Assembly (NCBI RefSeq): GCF_018139685.1
Contig: NZ_JAGSPN010000004.1
Location: forward strand, 62,001 to 126,000
DNA: 64,000 nucleotides
Reading direction: 5' to 3'
DNA from: Cognatundibacterium luofuense
GTDB lineage: Bacteria > Pseudomonadota > Gammaproteobacteria > Burkholderiales > Burkholderiaceae_D
Below the pieces are notes generated by a model. The model was not told the DNA's origin and searched no databases. It saw only the letters and a program-made list of their open reading frames with translations. A program made the translations under genes and the position numbers. Positions 28,661-37,902 of this stretch are shown here, in pieces (the stretch's first letter is position 1; the number at the start of each line of letters is the position of its first letter).

Positions 28661-31600
28661 ATGAGGATACAAAGCTGCAAACCAACCGTGATTTCGCGCA
28701 GGCAGAGAATACGGCTGAAAAAAGAATTCCGCTTGCTTTTGAGCAGCGCGGTCTGTGGTTTATTCAAAATATCGCCCCGGATTGTGGTGCATATAATCTG
28801 ATTTTCAGTATTCAGATCGATGGTCAACACGTATCCGGCGCAAGCGTTACGACATTCTTACATCAGCTGGCGTCAGATTTTCCTGTATTGCGCTGTGCCA
28901 TGCCTGCCGATCAGGAAGGCCCGTGCATGCAATTGTATGAAACCATTCAGCCTGTCGTGCTCGAACACGATGTTTCAGGTCTGGATGAGACCGCATTGCG
29001 TGAACATGCCCGCGCATTGTCTTCTGCACCATTCAGTCTGGCACAGACTCCTTTGTGGCGCGTACACCTGTTGCGTCGTGATTCGGATTCCTGCCTGCTG
29101 GTTCTGGCAGTACACCATGCATTGCTGGATTTCTGGTCCTTAGGCTTGTTGCTGCAGGAAACAGCTTCCAGACTGGGTCTTGCCAGCTCCGGCAATCTGT
29201 ACCCTGATGGAAATGGCTATCTGAATTATGCAAAGGCGCAGGAAGCCATGATTGCTGCACCTGAAAAGCAATCTTCCTGGATCAAATACTGGCATACTCA
29301 GCTGAACGGCGTTCCTCCGGTACATGATCTGGTGACTGATTTCCCGCGACCTGCAGTTCAGGTGTACCGGGGCAAGTCTTTACCATTCATGCTGGACCGC
29401 GATGTCAGCGATGGCATCCGTAAGCTTGCTCAAAAGCATGCGGCAACGCCATTCATGGTGATGCTGTCAGTATTTTTCTTCACCCTTCAGCGTTTTTCCG
29501 GCAGCGAAGATTTTGTCGTTGCGTCGCCGGTTGCAGGCCGCACAGAGCGTGCACAACGTGCCATGCTGGGGCATTTCGTCAACACTTTGCCATTACGTGC
29601 CAGCTTTTCTGCGGATATGACGTTTGCCGATTTGCTGGCACAGGTCAGAAAACATGTGATTGATGGACTGCGCTATCAGCAATGCCCGTTCAACTGGCTG
29701 GTCGAAGAACTCGCACCCCAGCGTGATCCGAGCTACACACCGCTGGCACAGATTGGTTTTTCGTGGGAACGCTTGCCTTTGCTGGCAGAGTTTGCCGACT
29801 TCTTTCTTGCTCAGCCTGCAGACGTATGCATTGAGCACGGTGAATTCCGGCTCAGTCCTTTTTATGTGCCGCAACAGGAAGGGCAGCAGGAAATTCTGCT
29901 GGAAATGGGAGGCGAGAAAGATCAGTGTTTTGCCGGAACATTCAAATACAACGACCTCTTATTCAGTCAAGAATTCGCCGGAGAATTTACCGCCCGCCTG
30001 CAGGAAATCGCATCTGCTGTTGTGCGCAATGACTCGCTGACTTCGCGTATCGCCGCATCTGCTTCGGATACCGGCAGTATGTCGCGTCTGAGTGGCCCCG
30101 AAAGAAAAATACCGGATCTGACCCTGTTGCAATTGATTGCTGAACAGTGTGTCCGCACACCTGAAAGCATAGCGCTGCGCGATCAGGCTGTTGCATTGAA
30201 TTACAGTGATATGTGGCAGCAGGCAGTTTTATTCCGCAATCAAATCGTTGCCGCAGGTACGGCTCCCGGCGCAATGATTGGCTTGTGTTTGCAGCGCGGA
30301 GTGACTACCGTTACCAGCATCCTTGGTTGCTGGCTGGCCGGGTGCGCGTATGTTCCACTGGAACCGTCATTTCCGGCGGAACGTCTGACGGCAATTGCCG
30401 AAGAGGCCGGACTCGCACTTATCATTACCGATGTTTCGCAACATCTGTTGTCTGCTGGCGGTGTTCCGGTACTTCTGACCGAAGACATACTCAGCGCCAC
30501 TTCAGATCCAGCTTTGCTGATCTCAGAAAGCAATTCGTCAGCACAGCAGCAAACGGCTTACATTCTGTTCACTTCCGGCTCTACCGGAAAGCCGAAAGGT
30601 GTCGAAGTCGGTCACCGCTCTTTGCTGAATTTTATGCTGGGAATGCAGGCGCTGTTTCCAATGTCAGCACAAGATCGTTTGCTGGCAGTGACCACAACCG
30701 CGTTTGATATTTCTTTACTCGAATTATTTCTTCCGCTGACTCAGGGTGCGAGTGTACGCATTACAGACCGGGACACGGCTGCACAACCTGCACTGTTGAT
30801 GGCGATTCTGGAACAGGAGCCAGTTACGCTGATGCAGGCCACACCGGCAACATGGCGCATGCTGACAGATGCCGGCTGGCAGGGGAAAAGTGATATGCGC
30901 ATCCTCAGCGGTGGCGATGCACTGGACGCAAGTCTGGCGAGCTTATTGCTAGCAAGGGGAAAGGAAGTCTGGAATCTTTACGGGCCGACAGAAACAACGG
31001 TCTGGTCATCTGCTGCACGGGTTACGGATAGCAATATCACGATAGGTCAGCCTGTGCTGAACACCGTGATGCTGATTCTTGATCAGGATGGCGTACCTGT
31101 TCCGCGCGGAGTTCCCGGGGAACTCTGGATTGGCGGAGAAGGGCTGGCTAAAGCTTACAGAAACATGCCGGAACTGACGGCGGATCGTTTCCGCATTATT
31201 CCGGGTCTGGAATCTGAAGGGCGTTTATACAAAACCGGTGACCGTGCCCGCATACGCTTTGACGGCCAGCCTGAGCATCTGGGGCGGCTCGATTTTCAGG
31301 TCAAGCTGCGTGGCTACAGAATAGAAACCGGAGAGATTGAACATGTTCTGGGTCGCCTGTACCCCGGGCGCAATGCATTTGTCATTGTCCGGGAAGATAA
31401 ACCGCGTGATCTGCGATTGGTGGCGTATCTGACAGGGGAAGCTATTCCCGCTGAAAGTATCAGCACGGCTTTGCGTGCGGTTCTTCCCGGTTACATGATT
31501 CCATCAGCTTATGTGTTTATGCCTTCATTCCCGCTGACGATCAGCGGGAAGATTAACCGGCATGCTTTGCCTGCACCGCAGGTAACAGTTGCAGCAGGTA

Positions 31601-32676
31601 ATTTTGCTGAACCACGTGATGCGACAGAAATTCAGCTTGCACGGATTTTCGCGGAATGTCTTGGCCTCGCGGAGGTCGGTATTCATGACGACTTTTTTGC
31701 AATGGGCGGGCATTCTTTGCTGGCTGTACGACTGGTTGCCAGCATCAAAGAAACTTTCGGTGCAGAAATTGCCGTGGGTAACCTGATTCAGTTTTCGACG
31801 GTCGCTGCGCTGGCTGCGTATATCCGCGGAGAAAACAGCGTCACCAAAGGCAGCGTGATTACCCTGCGTCCGGGCACACAGGTGCAGCCCGTATGGATGT
31901 TCCATCCTATCGGCGGCAATGTGTTTTGCTATCTCGAACTGAACCGGCATCTGAATGCAGCCCGCCCTGTGATTGCGTTTCAGTCACCTGGTCTGGAACA
32001 GACAGGAGAGGCTGATGTCACCGTGGAAGACATGGCTGCGCGGTATTTGCGGGATTTGCGCGCAACTCAGGCGCATGGACCGTATTTGCTGGGCGGCTGG
32101 TGTTTTGGCGGAGTTATCGCCTATGAAGCAGCCCGTCAGTTACGGGCTGCGGGAGAGCAGGTCAGAGGTATTTTCCTGATCGATTCCCGTGCACCGGTTC
32201 CTGCCAATGTTCCTTCTGATGCCGATGACGCGACTTTACTATCGTGGTTTGCCAGAGATCTGGCGGCGCCTTTCAATAAAACACTGACGATCTCACCGGA
32301 AACCCTGCGCCAGCTCGAGCCGGACCAGATGTTCACATATGTCCTGAATTGCGCGAAAGAAATCGCTGTGCTGCCGGTTGATGCGGATGCGGAGCAGTTG
32401 CAACGCTATTTTGAGGTCTACATCGGGAACGGGATCGCCTTGCAGACTTACTTCCCGGATGGTGAAGAGATTCCCGCATTACTGATCAAAGCACAGGATG
32501 AAAAAGAAGATTTCGGCCCTGATCTCGGATGGTCGGAACTGATCAGTACATCGCTGACGCAGATTGATTTACCCGGCGATCACAATTCCATCATGTACGC
32601 GCCGCAGGCAAAAGCAGTCGCCGCAGAGATCGAGCGTTTTTATCCTAATGCAGCAATGGAAGGTTTTTTAGTATGA
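28657..32676 (+). CDS. Single-module NRPS (C-A-T-TE), predicted glycine-specific
   Basis: 1339 residues. The condensation domain (about 20-450) has HHALLDFWS (His153-His154, Asp158). The adenylation domain (about 480-970) has YILFTSGSTGKPKG (635-648), AFDISLLELF and NLYGPTETTVW. The carrier domain has FFAMGGHSLLA (Ser1020). The thioesterase (about 1070-1335) has GGWCFGG (Cys1149), Asp1176 and His1309. By-eye pocket residues are Asp684, Ile685, Leu688, Gln727, Leu750, Gly752, Leu774, Val782, Trp783 and Lys965, one change from the classic glycine code. It should join the ACP-bound acyl chain to glycine and release or cyclise it. The nucleophile is Cys, not Ser. Confidence 0.93.
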   Translation: MNEDTKLQTNRDFAQAENTAEKRIPLAFEQRGLWFIQNIAPDCGAYNLIFSIQIDGQHVSGASVTTFLHQLASDFPVLRCAMPADQEGPCMQLYETIQPVVLEHDVSGLDETALREHARALSSAPFSLAQTPLWRVHLLRRDSDSCLLVLAVHHALLDFWSLGLLLQETASRLGLASSGNLYPDGNGYLNYAKAQEAMIAAPEKQSSWIKYWHTQLNGVPPVHDLVTDFPRPAVQVYRGKSLPFMLDRDVSDGIRKLAQKHAATPFMVMLSVFFFTLQRFSGSEDFVVASPVAGRTERAQRAMLGHFVNTLPLRASFSADMTFADLLAQVRKHVIDGLRYQQCPFNWLVEELAPQRDPSYTPLAQIGFSWERLPLLAEFADFFLAQPADVCIEHGEFRLSPFYVPQQEGQQEILLEMGGEKDQCFAGTFKYNDLLFSQEFAGEFTARLQEIASAVVRNDSLTSRIAASASDTGSMSRLSGPERKIPDLTLLQLIAEQCVRTPESIALRDQAVALNYSDMWQQAVLFRNQIVAAGTAPGAMIGLCLQRGVTTVTSILGCWLAGCAYVPLEPSFPAERLTAIAEEAGLALIITDVSQHLLSAGGVPVLLTEDILSATSDPALLISESNSSAQQQTAYILFTSGSTGKPKGVEVGHRSLLNFMLGMQALFPMSAQDRLLAVTTTAFDISLLELFLPLTQGASVRITDRDTAAQPALLMAILEQEPVTLMQATPATWRMLTDAGWQGKSDMRILSGGDALDASLASLLLARGKEVWNLYGPTETTVWSSAARVTDSNITIGQPVLNTVMLILDQDGVPVPRGVPGELWIGGEGLAKAYRNMPELTADRFRIIPGLESEGRLYKTGDRARIRFDGQPEHLGRLDFQVKLRGYRIETGEIEHVLGRLYPGRNAFVIVREDKPRDLRLVAYLTGEAIPAESISTALRAVLPGYMIPSAYVFMPSFPLTISGKINRHALPAPQVTVAAGNFAEPRDATEIQLARIFAECLGLAEVGIHDDFFAMGGHSLLAVRLVASIKETFGAEIAVGNLIQFSTVAALAAYIRGENSVTKGSVITLRPGTQVQPVWMFHPIGGNVFCYLELNRHLNAARPVIAFQSPGLEQTGEADVTVEDMAARYLRDLRATQAHGPYLLGGWCFGGVIAYEAARQLRAAGEQVRGIFLIDSRAPVPANVPSDADDATLLSWFARDLAAPFNKTLTISPETLRQLEPDQMFTYVLNCAKEIAVLPVDADAEQLQRYFEVYIGNGIALQTYFPDGEEIPALLIKAQDEKEDFGPDLGWSELISTSLTQIDLPGDHNSIMYAPQAKAVAAEIERFYPNAAMEGFLV

Positions 32677-33137
32677 GCAGTACAGAGAAAGCGATGCAGC
32701 GTCAGCTGATCGAAGCGGAAACAAACTACGTGCTGAAAGCACCTTGCAGCCGTGTGTTTGCGTATTTGTCGAATCCGGCAAATGACAAAATATGGCAAGG
32801 CTCTTGTGTCGATGCACAGTTACATGCACCACAGCCGGCAGCGGGTGCGGAATACAGTATCAAGTTCAGTTTTCTGGGCCGCAAAATGGACTTTCGCGCG
32901 CGTATTCTGGAAGTGCAGCCGGAAAGTTCCTATGCATTTGAAGTGCTGGACGGCCCGTTTTATTACAAAGGGCAATATCGCTTCGAGGCAGACGGTCAGC
33001 ATACCCGTATCCACTGGCATTTCGCCGCTGAACCCGGAAAATTTTTCGGCATTCTGCCTGCGTCGATCTTACGAAAAGTACTGGTCAGCCAGATCGAAAA
33101 AGACTTCATCACGCTGGACCGCTTACTTGCCGCATAA
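32673..33137 (+). CDS. SRPBCC (START-like) protein of the NRPS cluster
   Basis: A 154-residue protein with the SRPBCC/polyketide cyclase pattern: ETNYVLKAPCSRVFAYLSNP at the N-terminus, a middle set of beta strands and a long C-terminal helix (LVSQIEKDFITLDRLLA). The fold forms a deep hydrophobic cavity for lipids or polyketides. It overlaps the NRPS stop as ATGA, so it probably binds or shapes the released product. No catalytic residues can be assigned. Confidence 0.8.
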   Translation: MSSTEKAMQRQLIEAETNYVLKAPCSRVFAYLSNPANDKIWQGSCVDAQLHAPQPAAGAEYSIKFSFLGRKMDFRARILEVQPESSYAFEVLDGPFYYKGQYRFEADGQHTRIHWHFAAEPGKFFGILPASILRKVLVSQIEKDFITLDRLLAA

Positions 33138-33270
33138 CTTCCGGCAATCAGCAGTACGGTACGGAATCTGAGGTAAGCATCAGCGTAAAAAGATACTGTG
33201 CCACATCGGCACAATTCGCTGTTGCAGTTCGTCTATCCGGTTCCGGAATCCCCTGTTTATACTTCCGTTG

Positions 33271-33300
33271 CCAGTAAATGACTTTAGGGTCATTTACTGG
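33271..33300 (+). promoter_or_regulatory. Perfect 12-bp inverted repeat inside the cluster
   Basis: CCAGTAAATGAC-TTTAGG-GTCATTTACTGG is perfectly symmetric, in the 245-base gap between biosynthesis and export genes. No T run follows. It may be a terminator-like attenuator lowering exporter expression, a message-processing site or an operator for a second promoter. Confidence 0.6.
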
Positions 33301-33382
33301 AATTGTCTGATTTGCCGGTTATAAGCACCGGCCAGAAAGACTCAATTATTCAATATCAACGAATTTCTTCAAAAAGGAAATC

Positions 33383-36300
33383 ATGACACGCTACGCTCAA
33401 TGGCTGTTGCGATACCGCATTGCGGTGATCGCTGTCACGCTGGTGGTGACCGGGGTGCTGGGATTTTTCGGTGCCGGACTCAAAGTCATTATTGACCCGG
33501 CAACCCTTGCACCGCAGGGACACCCGTACATTCAGGCAACCAATCATGTCGATAAGGTCTTCGGTTCAAAATATCTGATGCTGATTGGTATTTCTGCACG
33601 CGAGGGTGATGTGTTTCAGCCCGCTGTGCTGGAAAGTGTGGAGCGCATCACGCGAAAACTGGAAACACTGGAAGGTGTGAATAAAAGTACCTTGCTGAGT
33701 CTGGCAGCACGTCCGGCAAAAGCAATTCGCGGCGTGGATGACGGACTGGAAGTGAAACCTCTGCTGGAAAAAACCAGACTGAGCCCGGACGAAATTGCAC
33801 AAATGAAAGCGGCGCTGGCTGCGAATCCGGTGTATCAGCAAACGGTTGTTTCTGCTGACTATAAAACGGCTGCCATTATGGTGGAGCTGAAAGAGCGTTC
33901 TGACGGCTTTCAGAAAATGGTCGAACCCGTCAAAGCAGTTGTTGAAGCAGAGGCCGGTAAAGATGTTGTCGTGACCTTCGGCGGCAATCCTGTCTATCTG
34001 GACCAAACGGAAAAATTTGCTGAACGCATTAATATTCTGTTCCCGATTGCGCTGCTTGTGATCGGCTTACTGCATTTTGAAGCATTTCGTACCAAGCAGG
34101 GCTTGATTCTTCCGCTGGTAACTGCGCTGATGGCAGTGATGTGGGCAACCGGCATGATGGGTATGTCCGGTCAGCAAATGGATATTTTTAACTCGCCGAC
34201 ACCGATTTTGATTCTCGCAATTGCTGCCGGTCACGCGGTGCAGCTGTTAAAACGTTATTACGAAGAGTACGAACTGTTACGCAAGATCGAGAATATGTCG
34301 CCGGTGGCGGCAAACCGCGAGGCGGTGATTCGGTCGCTGGCAGGTGTCGGGCCGGTCATGATGATCGCTGGTGGCGTCGCTGCACTCGGGTTTTTCTCAT
34401 TGCTGGTGTTTGAGATTGAATCGATTCGTGCATTCGGTATCTTCACCGGCAGCGGCGTATTGAGTGCAGTGGTACTTGAAATGACCTTCATTCCGGCCGT
34501 GCGCTCTATGCTGAAACCACCGAGTGACGCCGACCGCGCAACCGAGAAAAAACTGCGTATCTGGGACCGCATCCCGCGCTGGATTGCAGAGCAGGTGATT
34601 TCACCGGCGCGCCGTAACATCGTGTTCGCCAGCCTCGCAGCGTTGCTGGTGGTATTTGGTGTTGGCATGAATAAAGTGGTGGTCGATAACGCGACCAAAA
34701 ACTTCTTCGCAGAAGATCTGACGGTGCAAAAAGATGATGATTTCCTCAATCGTCAGCTTGGTGGTACCAACAGCCTGTACATCATGGTCGAGGGAAAATC
34801 TGAAGATACACTGAAAGATCCGGCCGTACTGAAGGCGATTGAAAGCACACAACGCTATGCGGAAAGTCAGGAGTACGTTGGTAAAACCCTGTCCATCGTG
34901 GACTATCTGAAGCGCATGAACCGGGCGATGCATGCTGATCAGGCACAGTTTGATCAGTTGCCGGAATCGCGCGAACTGATTTCTCAGTATTTGCTGCTGT
35001 ATTCGATTTCGGGTGAACCGGGTGATTTTGACTCTGTAGTCGATACCCAGTACAAAGCCGGTAAGATCACGATTCTGCTGAAAACGGGTTCTAATGCTTA
35101 TATTAAGCAATTAGTTAACAATCTGCAGGCTCATACGCAGAAAGCCTTCGGTCCTGATATTAAAGTCAGTTTCGGTGGCGATGTGGCACAGACCATTGCA
35201 CTGACCGATACCATGGTTAAAGGCAAAATTCTGAATATCGTACAGATTGCGCTGGCTATTTTCGTTGTGTCCGCACTGGCATTCCGTTCATTCACTGCCG
35301 GTTTCATCGTTCTGTTGCCACTGGTGATGGCTGTGGCCGCGGTGTTCGGTGTGATGGGGATGTTCGGTATTCCGCTGAATATTCCTAACTCACTGATTTC
35401 AGCGATGGCCGTAGGTATCGGTGCTGATTATGCGATTTATCTGCTGTACCGCATGCGTGAGCAAGTTGCATCAGGACAGGATGATGCAACCGCCACCCGT
35501 GAAACACTGGCAACAGCCGGAAAAGCAGCGTTGTTTGTGGCAACCGCAGTGGCTGGTGGTTACGGTGTGCTGGCACTGTCGTTCGGTTATAACGTACATA
35601 AATGGTTGTCGCTGTTTATCGTACTGGCGATGGTGGTCAGTGCCTGGGCTTCGCTGACACTGGTGCCGGGTACGCTGCTGATGATGAAACCGCGCTTTAT
35701 TTTTGAATCGCATCGTCAGCGTCCGTGGTGGCAATTGCTGATTGCGCTGGGTCTGGGATCGGCTTTGTTGCTGTCCGTCGCCAGAATGGCACATGCAGAA
35801 ACACTGACGCCGGCAGAAATCATGCGTAAAAATCTGGCGGCAACCAAGGTCAGAGATTCTGTGGCGGAGGCAACTTTTACCCTGACAGCGAAAGACGGTT
35901 CCACCCGTGTTCGCAAAACCACCGGCTACACTCGCTTGCAGGCAAACGGCAATGACAATATGCGTCTGGTGCGTTTCAATGCACCGGCCGACATCAAAGG
36001 CACTGCCAGCCTGCTGATTGAACGCAGCGGTGCAGACGATGATATGTGGATTTATCTGCCAGCACTGGGCAAAGTTCGCCGCTTATCTGCATCCAATAAA
36101 AAAGATGCTTTCGTCGGAACCGATTTCAGCTATGCAGACGTGATCGGCTACAAAGTCGATGAGTGGAAGCATAAGCTCCTGCGCGAAGAAAATGTCGACG
36201 GTGTCGCGCATTACGTGATTGAGTCCTTGCCTGAAACTGCGCAAATTACCAGCCAGACCGGATATTCGCGCCGTATCAGCTGGGTACGCAAAGATAATTT

Positions 36301-36523
36301 CGTGGCCAGCAAGGGCGAAGCGTATGACGCAGGCGGACAATTACTGAAAAAATTTATTCAGAGTGAGATCCGTGCCGCAGGCAGTAACGGTAAGTGGCAA
36401 GCGATGCTGTCGGAAGCGGAAAACGTCCAGACTGGTCACAAAACCAGCATTCGTCTGCAGGAATTTAAAGCAGATCAGAATGTGGCGGAATCGCTGTTCA
36501 CTGCACGTGAGCTGGAGAAGTGA
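33383..36523 (+). CDS. RND/MMPL exporter fused to a LolA-like domain
   Basis: 1046 residues. Residues 1-780 form an RND/MMPL transporter: first membrane helix YRIAVIAVTLVVTGVLGFF, two large periplasmic loops, and membrane blocks near 215-385 and 610-775 with GIGADYAIYLLYR. Next come a hydrophobic stretch (about 782-800) and AHA at 803-805, like a signal-peptidase site. Residues 806-1046 are an outer-membrane lipoprotein-sorting (LolA-like) domain (LTPAEIMRKNL, MWIYLPALGKVRRLS, FSYADVIGYKVDEW). These parts are usually separate genes. It probably moves the lipid product from the inner membrane and hands it to the periplasmic domain. AAAAGGAAATC precedes the ATG. Confidence 0.9.
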   Translation: MTRYAQWLLRYRIAVIAVTLVVTGVLGFFGAGLKVIIDPATLAPQGHPYIQATNHVDKVFGSKYLMLIGISAREGDVFQPAVLESVERITRKLETLEGVNKSTLLSLAARPAKAIRGVDDGLEVKPLLEKTRLSPDEIAQMKAALAANPVYQQTVVSADYKTAAIMVELKERSDGFQKMVEPVKAVVEAEAGKDVVVTFGGNPVYLDQTEKFAERINILFPIALLVIGLLHFEAFRTKQGLILPLVTALMAVMWATGMMGMSGQQMDIFNSPTPILILAIAAGHAVQLLKRYYEEYELLRKIENMSPVAANREAVIRSLAGVGPVMMIAGGVAALGFFSLLVFEIESIRAFGIFTGSGVLSAVVLEMTFIPAVRSMLKPPSDADRATEKKLRIWDRIPRWIAEQVISPARRNIVFASLAALLVVFGVGMNKVVVDNATKNFFAEDLTVQKDDDFLNRQLGGTNSLYIMVEGKSEDTLKDPAVLKAIESTQRYAESQEYVGKTLSIVDYLKRMNRAMHADQAQFDQLPESRELISQYLLLYSISGEPGDFDSVVDTQYKAGKITILLKTGSNAYIKQLVNNLQAHTQKAFGPDIKVSFGGDVAQTIALTDTMVKGKILNIVQIALAIFVVSALAFRSFTAGFIVLLPLVMAVAAVFGVMGMFGIPLNIPNSLISAMAVGIGADYAIYLLYRMREQVASGQDDATATRETLATAGKAALFVATAVAGGYGVLALSFGYNVHKWLSLFIVLAMVVSAWASLTLVPGTLLMMKPRFIFESHRQRPWWQLLIALGLGSALLLSVARMAHAETLTPAEIMRKNLAATKVRDSVAEATFTLTAKDGSTRVRKTTGYTRLQANGNDNMRLVRFNAPADIKGTASLLIERSGADDDMWIYLPALGKVRRLSASNKKDAFVGTDFSYADVIGYKVDEWKHKLLREENVDGVAHYVIESLPETAQITSQTGYSRRISWVRKDNFVASKGEAYDAGGQLLKKFIQSEIRAAGSNGKWQAMLSEAENVQTGHKTSIRLQEFKADQNVAESLFTARELEK

Positions 36524-37896
36524 TGCCATTCCCGCACACTTCTATGGCGGGTATGCTGGCAGCGGCGCTGATGTCGCTGCCAGCACTCCCTGTGCAAGCA
36601 GCAGATATAGCAGATACAAGCGGTTCAGACGATTCAGCACGGCTTGCGGTCTCAGCGAAGTCCGCAAAATCTTCAGAATTTCCGGAATCATTTATATCCC
36701 GTGTTTCGCTGGATCATCAGCATTCGCTGCGCACAGAGTTCTGGAGCGGCGATCGCTTGCTCAGTGATCAGGGCAGTCTGCTGCAGGCGTCGCTCTGGAG
36801 TCAGCTGAAGGTTGATGCCGGTGATGCGGGTCAGATTCTTGCGAAAGGCTGGCTCCGTCAGCAATCTTCGCAGCACGTTTCTGTGCCTGCACCGGCACAT
36901 GGTGCGCTGCGCGAGCTGTACTGGCGGTATCAGGCAGGTGATATGCAACTGCGTCTGGGCCGTCAGTTGCTGGCATGGGGGCGCGCTGATGGTGTGAATC
37001 CCACCGATAACCTGAGTCCGCGTGATTTCCGCTTGCTGACACCGGAAGACAGCGATCAGCGTACCGGTAGCAATGCGTTGCAACTGATCTTCAACAGCAG
37101 TGCAGGTCAGTTCAGTCTGACGGCGATGCCAGCGCTCAACAGTCATCGTCTGCCACTGCCGCAAGTAACGGGTATTCAACTGGTACAAGCGGAAGCTGAA
37201 CACCAGCGTGCGCTTGCGCTGAAATGGGATTACAGCGGCGAAGGGCTGGATGCATCGCTGTCCGTCATGCGCGGGCCGGATCTGATGCCGGGGCTGAACC
37301 GGGTCAGTATGACGGCGCAAGGATTGCAATTGCTGCTGCGTCCGGCGCAGGCGACGGTGTTTGGCGCTGATCTGAGTGCAACGGCTGGTGGTCTGATCTG
37401 GCGCGCTGAAGCGGCGTACAGCCGCTATACAGACAGCGTCAGTGCGGACAGTGTGGCGATGTTGCAGCCAAAGCGCGATCAGTGGATGCTGGTGGCGGGG
37501 CCGGAAGCTGAGCTTGGCGGCAGTACCACGCTGGGTGTGCAATTGCTGATGCAGCATGTCAGGGACTGGCGCGATCCGGCAGACTTGCCTGATACGCTGT
37601 TGCAGAGACTGGCAATGCAGCAGGCTGCATTCCAGAACCAGACCCGCGCATCGCAGACCGGATTCACCTGGCGCCTGGCTACCCGCAAGCTGAACGACAG
37701 TTTGCTGGCGGAAGTCAGCGGTGTGATGCTGGCACCGCAGCGTGCCGGTTTGTGGCGCGCCAAAGTGGATTACGCACTCGATGACCGCTGGCATTTGCAA
37801 GGTGGTGCGGAGCGTTATTTCGGGCCGCGCAGCCATTTTTTCGGTCAGCTTAAAGATAATCAGCTGTTCTATCTACAACTGCGTGCAGGATTCTGA
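36523..37896 (+). CDS. Outer-membrane beta-barrel protein of the export system
   Basis: 457 residues with a signal peptide ending near PVQA, alternating amphipathic strands and a terminal Phe (LQLRAGF), as in proteins inserted by BAM. LLAWGRADGVNPTDNLSPRDF resembles the DUF1302-type barrels often found beside MMPL exporters and LolA-like proteins. The ATG overlaps the exporter stop as TGATG. It is probably the outer-membrane end of the export path. The family link is by pattern only. Confidence 0.78.
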   Translation: MPFPHTSMAGMLAAALMSLPALPVQAADIADTSGSDDSARLAVSAKSAKSSEFPESFISRVSLDHQHSLRTEFWSGDRLLSDQGSLLQASLWSQLKVDAGDAGQILAKGWLRQQSSQHVSVPAPAHGALRELYWRYQAGDMQLRLGRQLLAWGRADGVNPTDNLSPRDFRLLTPEDSDQRTGSNALQLIFNSSAGQFSLTAMPALNSHRLPLPQVTGIQLVQAEAEHQRALALKWDYSGEGLDASLSVMRGPDLMPGLNRVSMTAQGLQLLLRPAQATVFGADLSATAGGLIWRAEAAYSRYTDSVSADSVAMLQPKRDQWMLVAGPEAELGGSTTLGVQLLMQHVRDWRDPADLPDTLLQRLAMQQAAFQNQTRASQTGFTWRLATRKLNDSLLAEVSGVMLAPQRAGLWRAKVDYALDDRWHLQGGAERYFGPRSHFFGQLKDNQLFYLQLRAGF

Positions 37897-37902
37897 TTCT
37901 GC

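Noticed and set aside
36688-37836. 382-residue minus-strand frame opposite the barrel gene
   Set aside because: The plus-strand frame has a signal peptide, barrel pattern and operon overlap; the minus frame has none of these.
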